DNA of 64,000 nt from Persicobacter psychrovividus (GCF_036492425.1 NZ_AP025292.1:1922001-1986000); one strand, 5' to 3'. Counted from the stretch's first letter, positions 42,337 through 50,940 are shown. The notes: a model not told the origin generated them from the letters alone. Program-made: numbers and translations.

Positions 42337-44745
42337 TTAAAAATTATATTTAATCTTTATATTCCAGAATCTGGTGGTGAGTGTATTTGGCACAGCAAAT
42401 TGCGTTCCATCATTGGTTGATACCCAATTATAAGAAATCACATTATCAATACCAAAAGCATTGAGCACCTCCAAGCCTAACCAAATCGTGTTCGAATCAT
42501 CTTTTTCTGCGGCTTTTTCGCTGCCCAAATGAAACACTTTATAGAAGCCTAAATCCACTCGGTTATACGGCCTACCTTCTAAAGAGTTACGATTTTCTAA
42601 ATTGTTTGGCGGACTGAACGGTAAGCCGCTGCCATAGAAGTACCTTACAAAAACCCGCGCAGTAGGAATGTTCGGTAGATGATCCTGAAAAAACATGCCA
42701 AATCGAAATCTTTGGTCAGTAGGACGCGCCTGCCACCCTATTTCGGGAATTTTCTCTTCTGTCTGCAAAACGCCCAAACTCACCCAAGATTGTGTTCCAG
42801 GAATAAATTCACCACTCAAAAACACATCAGCGCCAGCGGCATATCCCCACGATTGGTTCTCTCCCCAATATCTTAGTCGTACATTATCGATATCATAAGG
42901 CACCAGGTCAGTCATATACTTAAACCACACCTCAGACACCAATTTAAAAGGCCTATCCCACATGTCAAAAACATGATCGAAGCCCGCTAAAGTGTGCCAT
43001 GATTTTTGTGATAATAAATTTCTATTGAGGCTTCCGTCGAGTCTTCGCATTTCCCGGTAAAATGCTGGTTGATCATATTTTCCCGTCGAAAACCGCAATA
43101 CCCATTCTGGGGCAGCAGGCAGCTGATAAGAGGCCTGCAATCTCGGGTTCCACAGTAATTCACCACTTTGTTGCACATAAATCGAGCGCAGGCCAGTGGT
43201 CAGTACCAGGCCTTCTGTCGGCGTCCAGCGGTGCTGGAGGTAAGTCGATAAGGTAAATTTATGAATGACATGATGCTCATCAATTTTATCGTTAATCGCA
43301 AGGCTGTCGGCCTGCTGGGTAATCTGATATTCATCCACCCGATCGTCAAAAGCTTGCCCGCTCCATTCCATGCCGAAAGTCAGACTGTTTTTATCGTTCA
43401 GCTCCACGGCGTGATGACTCTGCAAATTGGCGACCTCACCAGCCAGGGCATTTCGGGCATAATTGAAATCCGAGCCCGCCCCAACCTGCGTTGCACAACC
43501 GTTAATGCTATTGTCACCAGCCACATCACAGAGTCTGTAATAACTTTGCAAATTCACATATTCCCGTTCACGGGTCAAAAAGCCCGAGGCAATAAATTCT
43601 GACCGCCATTTACTGTTCCATTGGCGGATTAACCTAAGCCCCGTCTGAAAAGTACTGTAAGTCATTTGCTCCCGTCCATCAAATGCTACCAGGAAGTTAA
43701 ACATTTGGTCCAGCGTCCCGAAAGAAGTCCGCTTTGTGGTGGGCGCTACCGAGTACTGATTATTCGCATAGCCCATCAGCACCTCTAAATCTGTGTATCG
43801 ATCCGTGGCATGTGCATCCCCCGAAAGGCGATAATGCCCAAAAGCCTGCACATCAGTAAATCGCGGGCGGTATTCTCCTTGGGTATCGAGCCCACCGAGC
43901 AAATAGTCTGTTCTTTTATGTCGAGCACTGACAATCCAGCCTCCACGGTCATTGATCTTCTGCTCAAAGAAAGCGTTGCCTCCCAACAAGCCCAGCTCAA
44001 CACTTCCTCCCGTTCTTTTGGGCTGACGGTAGGAAATATCCAAAACTGAGGCCATTTTGTCTCCATAGCGCGATTGCCATCCCCCTGCGGAAAAGGTCAG
44101 GTCGCCAACCATATCCGCATTCACAAAACTCAACCCCTCTTGTTGCCCCTGACTTGCCAACATCGGACGGTAAATCGGTATATTATTGACATAAACCAGG
44201 TTTTCGTCAAAACTCCCTCCACGTACAGAATAAGAAGATGAAAGTTCAGAATTACTCGACACACCTGGCAATAGCGCAATAACCTGATTAAATTCCCCTC
44301 CGACTGAAGGCATATTCACGGTTTGCCGTGCATCTATGGTTACTGCTCCTGCCTGCTGCCGCACCTCTTCCCATTTTTGGGCATCGATCCGGACATCCTC
44401 CAACTGCTTGGTTTCAAGCTGAAGCGTAAAACTCTGGTTTTTACTCCAATCATCTCGCGCAACGGAGAATGTGGCATCTTTCACATTCAAATAATAAAAC
44501 TGAAGTTTAATCACCGACAATTCATCGGGCACCTGAATTGAAAATCGGCCCAGGGAGTCGGTTTGTGCAAGGCCTTTAAAGTTCATCGCTTTAATCTGCA
44601 CCCAGGGAAGGGCTCCCCCCTCCTGATCCATCACTTTCCCTTTGAACATCTCCTGACCGAAAGTCAGTGATGGAAAAGATAAAATCAATAAGAAGGTAAG
44701 TACAAAAACAAGCCCATTCGGGCGTTTAAAAAATGGCAATGACAT
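42337..44745 (-). CDS. TonB-dependent receptor with CarboxypepD_reg domain
   Basis: 802 residues. Signal peptide ending at FGQ (about 31), carboxypeptidase-regulatory-like domain at about 32-115 (FKGKVMDQEGGALPWVQIKA), plug domain with MPSVGGEFNQVIALLPGVSSNSELSSSYSVRGGSFDENLVYVN, and a beta-barrel ending in a terminal Phe. It imports a ligand across the outer membrane with TonB energy. There is no SusD partner next to it, so a siderophore, cobalamin-like compound or small peptide is as likely as a glycan. It lies upstream of lpoB in the same direction. Confidence 0.92.
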   Translation of the reverse strand: MSLPFFKRPNGLVFVLTFLLILSFPSLTFGQEMFKGKVMDQEGGALPWVQIKAMNFKGLAQTDSLGRFSIQVPDELSVIKLQFYYLNVKDATFSVARDDWSKNQSFTLQLETKQLEDVRIDAQKWEEVRQQAGAVTIDARQTVNMPSVGGEFNQVIALLPGVSSNSELSSSYSVRGGSFDENLVYVNNIPIYRPMLASQGQQEGLSFVNADMVGDLTFSAGGWQSRYGDKMASVLDISYRQPKRTGGSVELGLLGGNAFFEQKINDRGGWIVSARHKRTDYLLGGLDTQGEYRPRFTDVQAFGHYRLSGDAHATDRYTDLEVLMGYANNQYSVAPTTKRTSFGTLDQMFNFLVAFDGREQMTYSTFQTGLRLIRQWNSKWRSEFIASGFLTREREYVNLQSYYRLCDVAGDNSINGCATQVGAGSDFNYARNALAGEVANLQSHHAVELNDKNSLTFGMEWSGQAFDDRVDEYQITQQADSLAINDKIDEHHVIHKFTLSTYLQHRWTPTEGLVLTTGLRSIYVQQSGELLWNPRLQASYQLPAAPEWVLRFSTGKYDQPAFYREMRRLDGSLNRNLLSQKSWHTLAGFDHVFDMWDRPFKLVSEVWFKYMTDLVPYDIDNVRLRYWGENQSWGYAAGADVFLSGEFIPGTQSWVSLGVLQTEEKIPEIGWQARPTDQRFRFGMFFQDHLPNIPTARVFVRYFYGSGLPFSPPNNLENRNSLEGRPYNRVDLGFYKVFHLGSEKAAEKDDSNTIWLGLEVLNAFGIDNVISYNWVSTNDGTQFAVPNTLTTRFWNIKIKYNF

Positions 44746-44787
44746 ACAGGACGTTCAAATAATCAATAAAAATCAATCCGTAAAAAT

Positions 44788-44822
44788 AGAAAAGGCGATT
44801 GTATTCACCACAATCGCCTTCG
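44788..44822 (-). terminator. Terminator after rpe
   Basis: AAGGCGATTGT (44792-44802) and ACAATCGCCTT (44810-44820) form an 11-bp stem; on the minus strand a short T tract follows. It separates rpe from the TonB receptor gene. Confidence 0.75.
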
Positions 44823-44842
44823 CTTTATTTTTAATTTTAATA

Positions 44843-45493
44843 CTAAAGTTGACTCAATGATGCTATTGTCTCTTTAGGATCATCAGAACCAAAAACGTAG
44901 CTACCTGCTACCAAAGCATCAACTCCTGCTTCAACGAGCTTGGGAGCGGACTCCGCATTCACGCCGCCATCAACCTCGATCAAAGCTTTACTGCCCGATT
45001 TTTCAATCAAAGCCTTCAACCGTTTCACTTTATCATAAATTCCAGGAATCAACTTCTGCCCACCAAAACCTGGGTTTACGGACATCAGTAACACAAGATC
45101 CAAATCAGCAATCACCTCTGTGAGCACCTCTACTGGCGTATGTGGATTCAAGGCCACACCCGCTTTCGCCCCAGTACTGTGAATTAACTGAATATCCCGA
45201 TGCAAATGGCGACACGCCTCATAATGCACAGTGATATAATCTGCTCCTGCTTTGCGGAAATCCTCCACATAGCGGCCAGGATTTTCGATCATCAAGTGAA
45301 CATCCTGTATTACCTTGGCATGCCTGTTAATAGCATGACACACTGGAATACCAAACGAAATATTGGGAACGAACACGCCGTCCATAATATCAATATGCAC
45401 CCACTCGGCTGCACTTTCATTAACTAACTCTACGTCTTGCTGCAAATTTGCGAAATCAGCAGCCAATAAGGAAGGGGATACGATTGTACTCAT
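44843..45493 (-). CDS. rpe: Ribulose-phosphate 3-epimerase
   Basis: 216 residues, a complete TIM barrel. Motifs: SLLAADFANLQQDV at the start, WVHIDIMDGVFVPNISFG (metal His and Asp), VHLMIENPGRY, VNPGFGGQKLIP with the active-site loop, and EVDGGVN near the end with the second catalytic Asp. It interconverts ribulose-5-phosphate and xylulose-5-phosphate in the pentose phosphate pathway using Zn or Fe. Single gene with its own terminator. Confidence 0.96.
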   Translation of the reverse strand: MSTIVSPSLLAADFANLQQDVELVNESAAEWVHIDIMDGVFVPNISFGIPVCHAINRHAKVIQDVHLMIENPGRYVEDFRKAGADYITVHYEACRHLHRDIQLIHSTGAKAGVALNPHTPVEVLTEVIADLDLVLLMSVNPGFGGQKLIPGIYDKVKRLKALIEKSGSKALIEVDGGVNAESAPKLVEAGVDALVAGSYVFGSDDPKETIASLSQL

Positions 45494-45647
45494 ATTGTAA
45501 AGATAAATAAAAGCTTAAACGATTTCCCAACAAACCGATCGTTGTTTATCCACCAAATCCTTTAAATCCGACTTTCTTTTCCTCGATTCAACTAAATACA
45601 CCCTTTTTCGCCACTGTTCTGCAGCAGCAGGAGGGCAATTGGGCTGA

Positions 45648-45902
45648 TCAATTGACAAATACTGAAGAGATATTAATATCTCCCAAATATGGACTTAGCA
45701 AGTCTGGGTTTTTAAAAGATTTGATATCGGTGAGCAGGTTAGATTCTGGATCGTACCATACTTCAACAAAAAACTGACCTACATAATATAGGTTCACTTT
45801 TTGTTTTTCCTCATCACGATAGGCGATCAAGCGACCAAACTCTTTTGTGTATTGGTACTTAACCTTAAAAGACAATTGATTGAAATAATATAATAGCATC
45901 AT
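45648..45902 (-). CDS. Small conserved protein of unknown function
   Basis: 84 residues, no signal peptide. The centre KVNLYYVGQFFVEVWYDPESNLLTDIKSFKNPDLLSPYL is compact and aromatic, a pattern I associate with small Bacteroidota hypothetical proteins. No function is suggested by the sequence. It is divergent from the acyl-CoA-binding protein gene across a 201-base gap that holds the palindrome at 46014-46028; two adjacent ATG codons (45902 and 45899) can serve as start. Confidence 0.65.
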   Translation of the reverse strand: MMLLYYFNQLSFKVKYQYTKEFGRLIAYRDEEKQKVNLYYVGQFFVEVWYDPESNLLTDIKSFKNPDLLSPYLGDINISSVFVN

Positions 45903-46013
45903 GCCTTTATAATTATAAATATGATGCCAAACGACAAGCAGGCCAACTTGAGGGCTGAAACAAAGTATATTAATGACGAAATGGGATAGTCTCGTCCCGA
46001 AAAAAAATTACTT

Positions 46014-46028
46014 TTCCCATATTGGGAA
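46014..46028. promoter_or_regulatory. 15-bp palindrome TTCCCATATTGGGAA (candidate operator, site 2)
   Basis: Identical to the site at 37758-37772 in 14 of 15 bases and preceded by T in both. It lies 75 bases upstream of the acyl-CoA-binding protein start and 111 upstream of the divergent small protein start. A TATATTCAT -7-like element stands at 46072-46080, which would put the palindrome about 60-65 bases before the transcription start. Confidence 0.55.
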
Positions 46029-46103
46029 CATTTTATTGGCTCAAAGCCGTTTTGAAGCGGCAAAAATTTGGTATATTCATTAAACTAAAAATAACAGCCC
46101 AAC

Positions 46104-46364
46104 ATGAGTCAAGCACTAAAAGCGTCTTTTCAGGACGCAATTTCCGCATCACAGCAACTTAAAGAGCGACCATCAAATCAAGATTTATTACAACTTTACG
46201 CCCTTTACAAACAGGGCACCGAAGGCGACAATCAGCAAACGCCACCAAGTGGTTTTGATTTTAAAGCAGCAGCCAAACATAAAGCCTGGCAACAACTTGA
46301 AGGATTGGCACAGGAAAAAGCCATGGAACAGTATGTTGCTTTGGTTGAAAAACTCAAAGGCTAA
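46104..46364 (+). CDS. Acyl-CoA-binding protein (ACBP)
   Basis: 86 residues, exactly one ACBP domain. The family pattern is evident: FQDAISASQQLKERPSNQDLLQLYALYKQGTEGD, then KHKAWQQLEGLAQEKAMEQYVALVEKL, with the YxxYKQxTxGD and KxxAW signatures (Tyr, Lys and Trp contact the CoA). It buffers long-chain acyl-CoA in the cytosol. ACBPs are uncommon in bacteria but recurrent in Bacteroidota. One possible operator lies upstream. It is followed by a hairpin and the rsmE promoter. Confidence 0.93.
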   Translation: MSQALKASFQDAISASQQLKERPSNQDLLQLYALYKQGTEGDNQQTPPSGFDFKAAAKHKAWQQLEGLAQEKAMEQYVALVEKLKG

Positions 46365-46448
46365 CCACCTGCAAACAGTTTGATCGGCCGACCCGCGCTG
46401 AACTATAACTATATTTATAATATACATAAAATTATTAAAAATACGAAT

Positions 46449-46471
46449 CCTGCAATCCGCTAAATTGCAGG
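46449..46471. repeat. Hairpin between ACBP and rsmE genes
   Basis: CCTGCAAT (46449-46456) and ATTGCAGG (46464-46471) with a 7-base loop. There is no T tract on the plus strand, so it may be an unorthodox terminator for the ACBP gene or a 3' stabiliser. Confidence 0.45.
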
Positions 46472-46490
46472 GCATCAGAAAATACGCCGA

Positions 46491-46521
46491 TTGGTTTCGG
46501 GGTATTTTTTTTTATTTTTGC
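46491..46521 (+). promoter_or_regulatory. Promoter of rsmE
   Basis: TTG (46491-46493), a 19-bp spacer and TATTTTTGC (46513-46521) match the Bacteroidota consensus fully. Transcription should start near 46528, so the coding region must begin downstream; this selects the GTG at 46543 as start of rsmE. Confidence 0.65.
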
Positions 46522-46542
46522 GGGAAATCAAATCGTAATAAT

Positions 46543-47250
46543 GTGGCACTATTTTACCAGCCTGAAATTCGATCGGGCGCACATTTCCTGGAGATAGAAG
46601 AATCGAAGCACTGTATCAAAGTGTTAAGGATGAAAGTGGGCGACACTTTCCACCTGACCGACGGAAAGGGCTATATGTTCAAGGTGGAGATCACCGATGC
46701 GAACCACAAAAAAGTCGCTTTCAAAATTCTTGATCAAAAAGAGCTTACCTTCCTCAATGATTTCCATCTTGAAATTATCGTGGCGCCAACCAAAAACCTG
46801 GATCGCCTGGAATGGTTTGTTGAAAAGGCAACGGAAATTGGTTTACATCAGCTGAGTTTTGTGATCTGCAAGCATTCAGAACGAAAAATCCTGAAAACCG
46901 ACCGACTGATCAAAAAGGCGGTTTCAGCGATGAAACAATCCAAAAAAGCCACTTTACCTTATATTAAGGAAGCGGAATCGTTCAAAAAATGGATGTCGGA
47001 CCATACCGATGAGCAAGCGGAAAAATTTATTGCCTATGTTGACAAAGGACATGAGTCGCATTTAAAAAACGCCCTGACTGCTGGAAAAAAATACCAGATC
47101 CTGATTGGCCCTGAAGGGGATTTTGCACCAGATGAAATTGAATTAGCCTTTAAGCATGGCTTTCAGCCGGTCAGTCTTGGCCCGAGTGTATTGCGCACAG
47201 AAACCGCCGCACTGATGGCCACCACGATTGCCAATTTAATCAATCAATAA
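46543..47250 (+). CDS. rsmE: 16S rRNA (uracil-1498-N3)-methyltransferase
   Basis: 235 residues from GTG 46543, reading ALFYQPEI, the usual N-terminus of the family; an earlier start would precede the promoter. N-terminal PUA-like domain with HCIKVLRMKVGD, then a SPOUT methyltransferase with the knot region: KNLDRLEWFVEKATEIGLHQL, ILIGPEGDFAPDEIELA and VSLGPSVLRTETAALMA. It methylates N3 of U1498 in 16S rRNA with SAM. Single gene with a strong terminator. Confidence 0.94.
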   Translation: MALFYQPEIRSGAHFLEIEESKHCIKVLRMKVGDTFHLTDGKGYMFKVEITDANHKKVAFKILDQKELTFLNDFHLEIIVAPTKNLDRLEWFVEKATEIGLHQLSFVICKHSERKILKTDRLIKKAVSAMKQSKKATLPYIKEAESFKKWMSDHTDEQAEKFIAYVDKGHESHLKNALTAGKKYQILIGPEGDFAPDEIELAFKHGFQPVSLGPSVLRTETAALMATTIANLINQ

Positions 47251-47289
47251 AAAAAGCGAATGGAAAAGAGCTCTTTCCATTCGCTTTTT
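47251..47289. terminator. Bidirectional terminator after rsmE
   Basis: AAAAAGCGAATGGAAAG and CTTTCCATTCGCTTTTT form a stem of about 16 bp, one of the longest in the window, serving rsmE and the convergent phosphatase gene. Confidence 0.88.
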
Positions 47290-47291
47290 GT

Positions 47292-47915
47292 TTATAGCCC
47301 CTCCAGGTGGGACCGATCATCAAAAACCTGAATTTTTGCACCACTCCCCTCTTCCCAGTCAACCACATAAAGGGTCAGGTTGGAATGCGTGAATTTGTCC
47401 ATATTCGTCAGGCTGTCATTTACAAACCAGCCCAGCAGAATCCGAATCGCCCGCCCATGCATGGCGATCAGCACCTCTTTGGTATCTGCTTCGGAAAGAA
47501 TCTTTTTCATCGCCTCCTGTTGCCGATCTGCCACTTCCTGCAAAGTCTCGCCACCTTCATAATAAGGCGTTAAATCGCCCGAAGCCCAAGCATTAAGCAA
47601 ATTTTTATATTTGGCTTTTTGTTCATCAGAAGGTGTTTTCCCTTCGCACACTCCCCAGGAAATTTCATTCAGCCCCGCATGCGCTTCCGTCGGGAAACCC
47701 GCAGCGGTAAACTGAGCGACCGTTTCTTTGGTGCGCTTGAGTGCAGAAGTATAAACCTTATCAAAAGGGTGATTCTTATACTTCTGATAAAATGCATCCG
47801 CTTGCTTCCTTCCCAAATCATTCAGGGAAGAATCCACACCGCTTCCCTGCACAATTCCCTGCTTATTGAGGTCGGTTTGCCCATGACGAATGATGTAAAG
47901 TCTTTTGCTGTTCAT
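47292..47915 (-). CDS. Histidine phosphatase family protein (phosphoglycerate-mutase-like)
   Basis: 207 residues. The catalytic RHG motif is YIIRHGQTDLN (about 8-18), SALKRTKET supplies the second arginine, Glu is in LNEISWGVCEGK and the second His in IAMHGRAIRILLG. This is the PhoE/GpmB type, acting on phosphorylated small molecules; true mutase activity is unlikely. It is divergent from the menI-like gene. Confidence 0.92.
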   Translation of the reverse strand: MNSKRLYIIRHGQTDLNKQGIVQGSGVDSSLNDLGRKQADAFYQKYKNHPFDKVYTSALKRTKETVAQFTAAGFPTEAHAGLNEISWGVCEGKTPSDEQKAKYKNLLNAWASGDLTPYYEGGETLQEVADRQQEAMKKILSEADTKEVLIAMHGRAIRILLGWFVNDSLTNMDKFTHSNLTLYVVDWEEGSGAKIQVFDDRSHLEGL

Positions 47916-48010
47916 AAATTGGCTATTTTCTTTCTGTTATTGCTATACCACGAGGGAGGAAATATTATATTTACCTTTTCACTGCGATTTAGACCACAAA
48001 ACTAATACGG

Positions 48011-48430
48011 ATGTTTCGAAATAACCTAAACCTTGAAACTTTAAATCAAATGAACCAAGGGACCCTCATGGAAACTTTTGGCATACAATATACTGAAATA
48101 GGAGAAGACTTCCTCAGGGGCAGCATGCCCGTAGGGCCAAAAGTGCTACAACCGATGGGTTTATTACATGGGGGTGCGGCGGTGGCTTTTGCAGAATCCC
48201 TGGGTTCAATGGCCGCTTATTTATGTGTGGACTTCAACAAGCAACACTGTGTTGGGCTTGACATTAATGCAAATCATATCCGTGGTGTTCGGGAAGGTAT
48301 GGTTTTTGGGACAGCTAAGGCAATTCATATTGGACGTACCACCCAGGTGTGGGAAATAAAAATTACTGACGAGCAAGAGCGGCTTGTGAGTATCCATCGT
48401 CTGACGGTTGCGGTGATTGACAGAAAATAA
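48011..48430 (+). CDS. menI: Hotdog-fold thioesterase, probable DHNA-CoA hydrolase
   Basis: 139 residues, one PaaI/YbgC-type hotdog domain. The active site LLHGGAAVAFAESLGSMAA has the catalytic Glu after HGG, and HCVGLDINANHIRGVREG is the second conserved block. The family hydrolyses 1,4-dihydroxy-2-naphthoyl-CoA, and the next gene is isochorismate synthase, so the menaquinone step is the best guess (symbol by context). It starts 95 bases from the divergent phosphatase gene. Confidence 0.82.
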   Translation: MFRNNLNLETLNQMNQGTLMETFGIQYTEIGEDFLRGSMPVGPKVLQPMGLLHGGAAVAFAESLGSMAAYLCVDFNKQHCVGLDINANHIRGVREGMVFGTAKAIHIGRTTQVWEIKITDEQERLVSIHRLTVAVIDRK

Positions 48431-48464
48431 AACAGAATGCCTTAAACTATTGGTTATTGCTTAC

Positions 48465-49688
48465 ATGAATAAAAACCTTTGCAAATCCACAACGGAAGTC
48501 AATATTAATATCAGCACCTTCGAAAATGCCATAGCCTGGGCATTGAACGAGGGCTATGGCATTGCCTGTTACCGCCTGCCAGAATCTGCCTGTTTTCAGC
48601 TGATGATCGACATCAGTGGCAAGCCTATGCGTTGCCAGGAAGAAATTGAGCAGCTCCCCACGGGGTTTATCTTCAGCCCTTTTGATAATCAGGAGCCCAG
48701 AGATGCCTTTTACCTGACTGCCCACCTGATGCTGAAAAGCGGCGAAAACGAAGCTTCTTGTAATGCTGAGGAGTATTATCCGCAGCGTGATGCGCTGAAT
48801 CAGTACTTACAAAACACCGCAGAAACACCTCCGTTTCGCTATCATCAGCCGACAGAAAACAGCGACCCGGCCATTACGCCGAGAGCGGAATTTATTCGCC
48901 TGGTTAATGAAGGCATTGAGCAAATAGAAAATGGGCACTTTTTGAAATTTGTACCCTCACGGACAAAAGCAGTTTCGCTGGCGCAATTTCAGCTGGTGGA
49001 AAACCTCAAGCAAATGGCTACCGAGTACCCCAATGCTTTTGTGTCCTTCGTTTCGATTCCTGACGTTGGCAGCTGGATTGGTGCTACGCCCGAAATCCTG
49101 ATGCATATGGATCAGCAGTCGGTTTTTCATACCGTGGCATTGGCAGGTACACAGCCTTTCCCTGAAGATGGCGACCTGAAGAATGTTGCCTGGCGCCAAA
49201 AGGAAATCGAGGAACAGGCACTGGTGAGCAGGTATATTATTAATATCCTGAAAAAACTAAGAATTCGGGAGTTTATTGAAAAGGGACCAAAAACCGTGAA
49301 GGCAGGCAACCTTATTCATCTGAAAACCACTTTTGAGATCGACACCAAGACGATCAGCTTCCCCGATCTGGGCAATGTTATGCTGCGCCTCTTGCATCCC
49401 ACCTCCGCCGTTTGCGGCATGCCTTTGGAGGCGAGTGAGCAATTCTTGAAAGCGGAAGAAAAATACGACCGCGCATTTTTCGCTGGTTACCTTGGGCCTA
49501 TTAATGCCGAGGGAGAATCTTATGCTTTCGTAAATTTAAGATGTATGCAAATACTGGGTGACCACGCGATTCTATACGCCGGTGCAGGCGTTACGGCAGA
49601 TTCTTCCCCAGAAAAAGAATGGACAGAAACAGAGCTGAAGTGTAATACGGTTGGCAAAATTATTCAAACACCACGTGAGTCAAACTAA
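48465..49688 (+). CDS. menF: Isochorismate synthase
   Basis: 407 residues from ATG 48465, 34 bases after the thioesterase stop; a TTG at 48417 overlapping that gene is an alternative. The chorismate-binding C-terminal domain is typical: FLKFVPSRTK (catalytic Lys), VSIPDVGSWIGATPEILM, HTVALAGTQPF, LLHPTSAVCGMP, YDRAFFAGYLGPIN and LYAGAGVTADSSPEKEWTET. It converts chorismate to isochorismate, the first committed menaquinone step feeding menD. It overlaps the following radical SAM gene. Confidence 0.92.
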   Translation: MNKNLCKSTTEVNINISTFENAIAWALNEGYGIACYRLPESACFQLMIDISGKPMRCQEEIEQLPTGFIFSPFDNQEPRDAFYLTAHLMLKSGENEASCNAEEYYPQRDALNQYLQNTAETPPFRYHQPTENSDPAITPRAEFIRLVNEGIEQIENGHFLKFVPSRTKAVSLAQFQLVENLKQMATEYPNAFVSFVSIPDVGSWIGATPEILMHMDQQSVFHTVALAGTQPFPEDGDLKNVAWRQKEIEEQALVSRYIINILKKLRIREFIEKGPKTVKAGNLIHLKTTFEIDTKTISFPDLGNVMLRLLHPTSAVCGMPLEASEQFLKAEEKYDRAFFAGYLGPINAEGESYAFVNLRCMQILGDHAILYAGAGVTADSSPEKEWTETELKCNTVGKIIQTPRESN

Positions 49689-50940
49689 TCTTCGGCAACA
49701 ATTATGTACCGCTGAAAGCACTGAAGAACAAAGTGCTGTTCTAAAAAACACCCAGGCATTTTGTCCAATGCCCTGGGTTCACCTGCATGTTTACACCGAT
49801 GGAAAGGTAACACCATGCTGTTCAAATTTCCTGCATTACGGGCGGGTGAACGAACAATCGCCAACAGCCATTTTTAATGGGCGCCCCATTCGTGCTTTTC
49901 GGCTGCGAATGCTCGAGGATAAAAAAGAAAAGCGTTGCCAGTCCTGCTATCAAATTGAAGCGGCGGGCGGAAAAAGCATTCGTCAGGATACGATTGAAAG
50001 ATACGCCGGGCAGCTGCCTGAACTCCTTCAAAACACCGATGAAAAAGGCACTTTAAAAGGTGGCACCCCGCTATTTTACGACCTGCGGACTTCAAATCAG
50101 TGTAATTTACGTTGCCGAACCTGCTATCATGGCAATAGTTCCAAATGGTTCAAAGAAGCGGAGTTACTGGGCAGAACTGCCGCTCCTCAGGCAAAAATTT
50201 CAGCTTTCGAAAAAATTTCCTGCGCCGATTATATTGCAGAAACCCTCCCTGGCGTTGAAGAATTTTATTTTGCCGGAGGCGAACCACTCATGATGGAGGA
50301 ACACTGGCAAATATTGGATCAGCTGATTGCCATGAAAAAATTCAATACCCTGCTTCGGTACAATACCAACCTTTCGACCCTCCAATACAAAGGGCGCAAT
50401 ATTATCCCCCTATGGCAGCAATTTGATCATTTAGCGCTGGGCATTAGCATCGATGCCTTTGGGGCCGCCGGTGAATATATCCGCAAAGACCTCCGCTGGT
50501 CTAAATTCATGGAAAACATCCAAACGATCAAAACACTGCTGCCAAATGCCGTACTTCGTTTCGAACCGACTGTCAGTCTGCTCAATATTTTCCGACTGAC
50601 CGCTGATCATCAGCAGGCGATCGATCAGGGGTGGATCTCGCCGAACGCCTGGCATTTGAATATTCTCCAACGACCTGACCTGTTCAGTATTCAAACTTTA
50701 CCTGCCGAGCAGAAGCGTCAGGTAGAAACACAAATCAGGACATTTTTGGATCGATCAGACAGTGTCCTCAATAATAGTACAAAAGAAGCTTACGAGGGCG
50801 TCATCGCTTTCATGAAACAGGCAGATCTATCGTCATACCTACCCGCTTTTCAGCAAGAAATAATACAACTCGATCAGCTTAGAAAGGAGTCGTGGGCCGA
50901 TGAACTACCGGAACTTTCGGTGCTCATGCCAGCCGATTAG
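49651..50940 (+). CDS. Twitch-type radical SAM protein
   Basis: 429 residues from TTG 49651 (GTG 49675 is an alternative; both lie inside menF, overlapping it by 38 or 14 bases). An unusual order: an SPASM/twitch-like cysteine segment comes first (FCPMPWVHLHVYTDGKVTPCCSNF, then CQSCYQ), then the SAM cluster CNLRCRTC at about residues 151-158 and EFYFAGGEP. Such proteins modify peptides, sugars or other polymers; no precursor peptide gene is visible. The 3' end overlaps the convergent symporter gene by 36 bases. Confidence 0.85.
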   Translation: MAKLFKHHVSQTNLRQQLCTAESTEEQSAVLKNTQAFCPMPWVHLHVYTDGKVTPCCSNFLHYGRVNEQSPTAIFNGRPIRAFRLRMLEDKKEKRCQSCYQIEAAGGKSIRQDTIERYAGQLPELLQNTDEKGTLKGGTPLFYDLRTSNQCNLRCRTCYHGNSSKWFKEAELLGRTAAPQAKISAFEKISCADYIAETLPGVEEFYFAGGEPLMMEEHWQILDQLIAMKKFNTLLRYNTNLSTLQYKGRNIIPLWQQFDHLALGISIDAFGAAGEYIRKDLRWSKFMENIQTIKTLLPNAVLRFEPTVSLLNIFRLTADHQQAIDQGWISPNAWHLNILQRPDLFSIQTLPAEQKRQVETQIRTFLDRSDSVLNNSTKEAYEGVIAFMKQADLSSYLPAFQQEIIQLDQLRKESWADELPELSVLMPAD

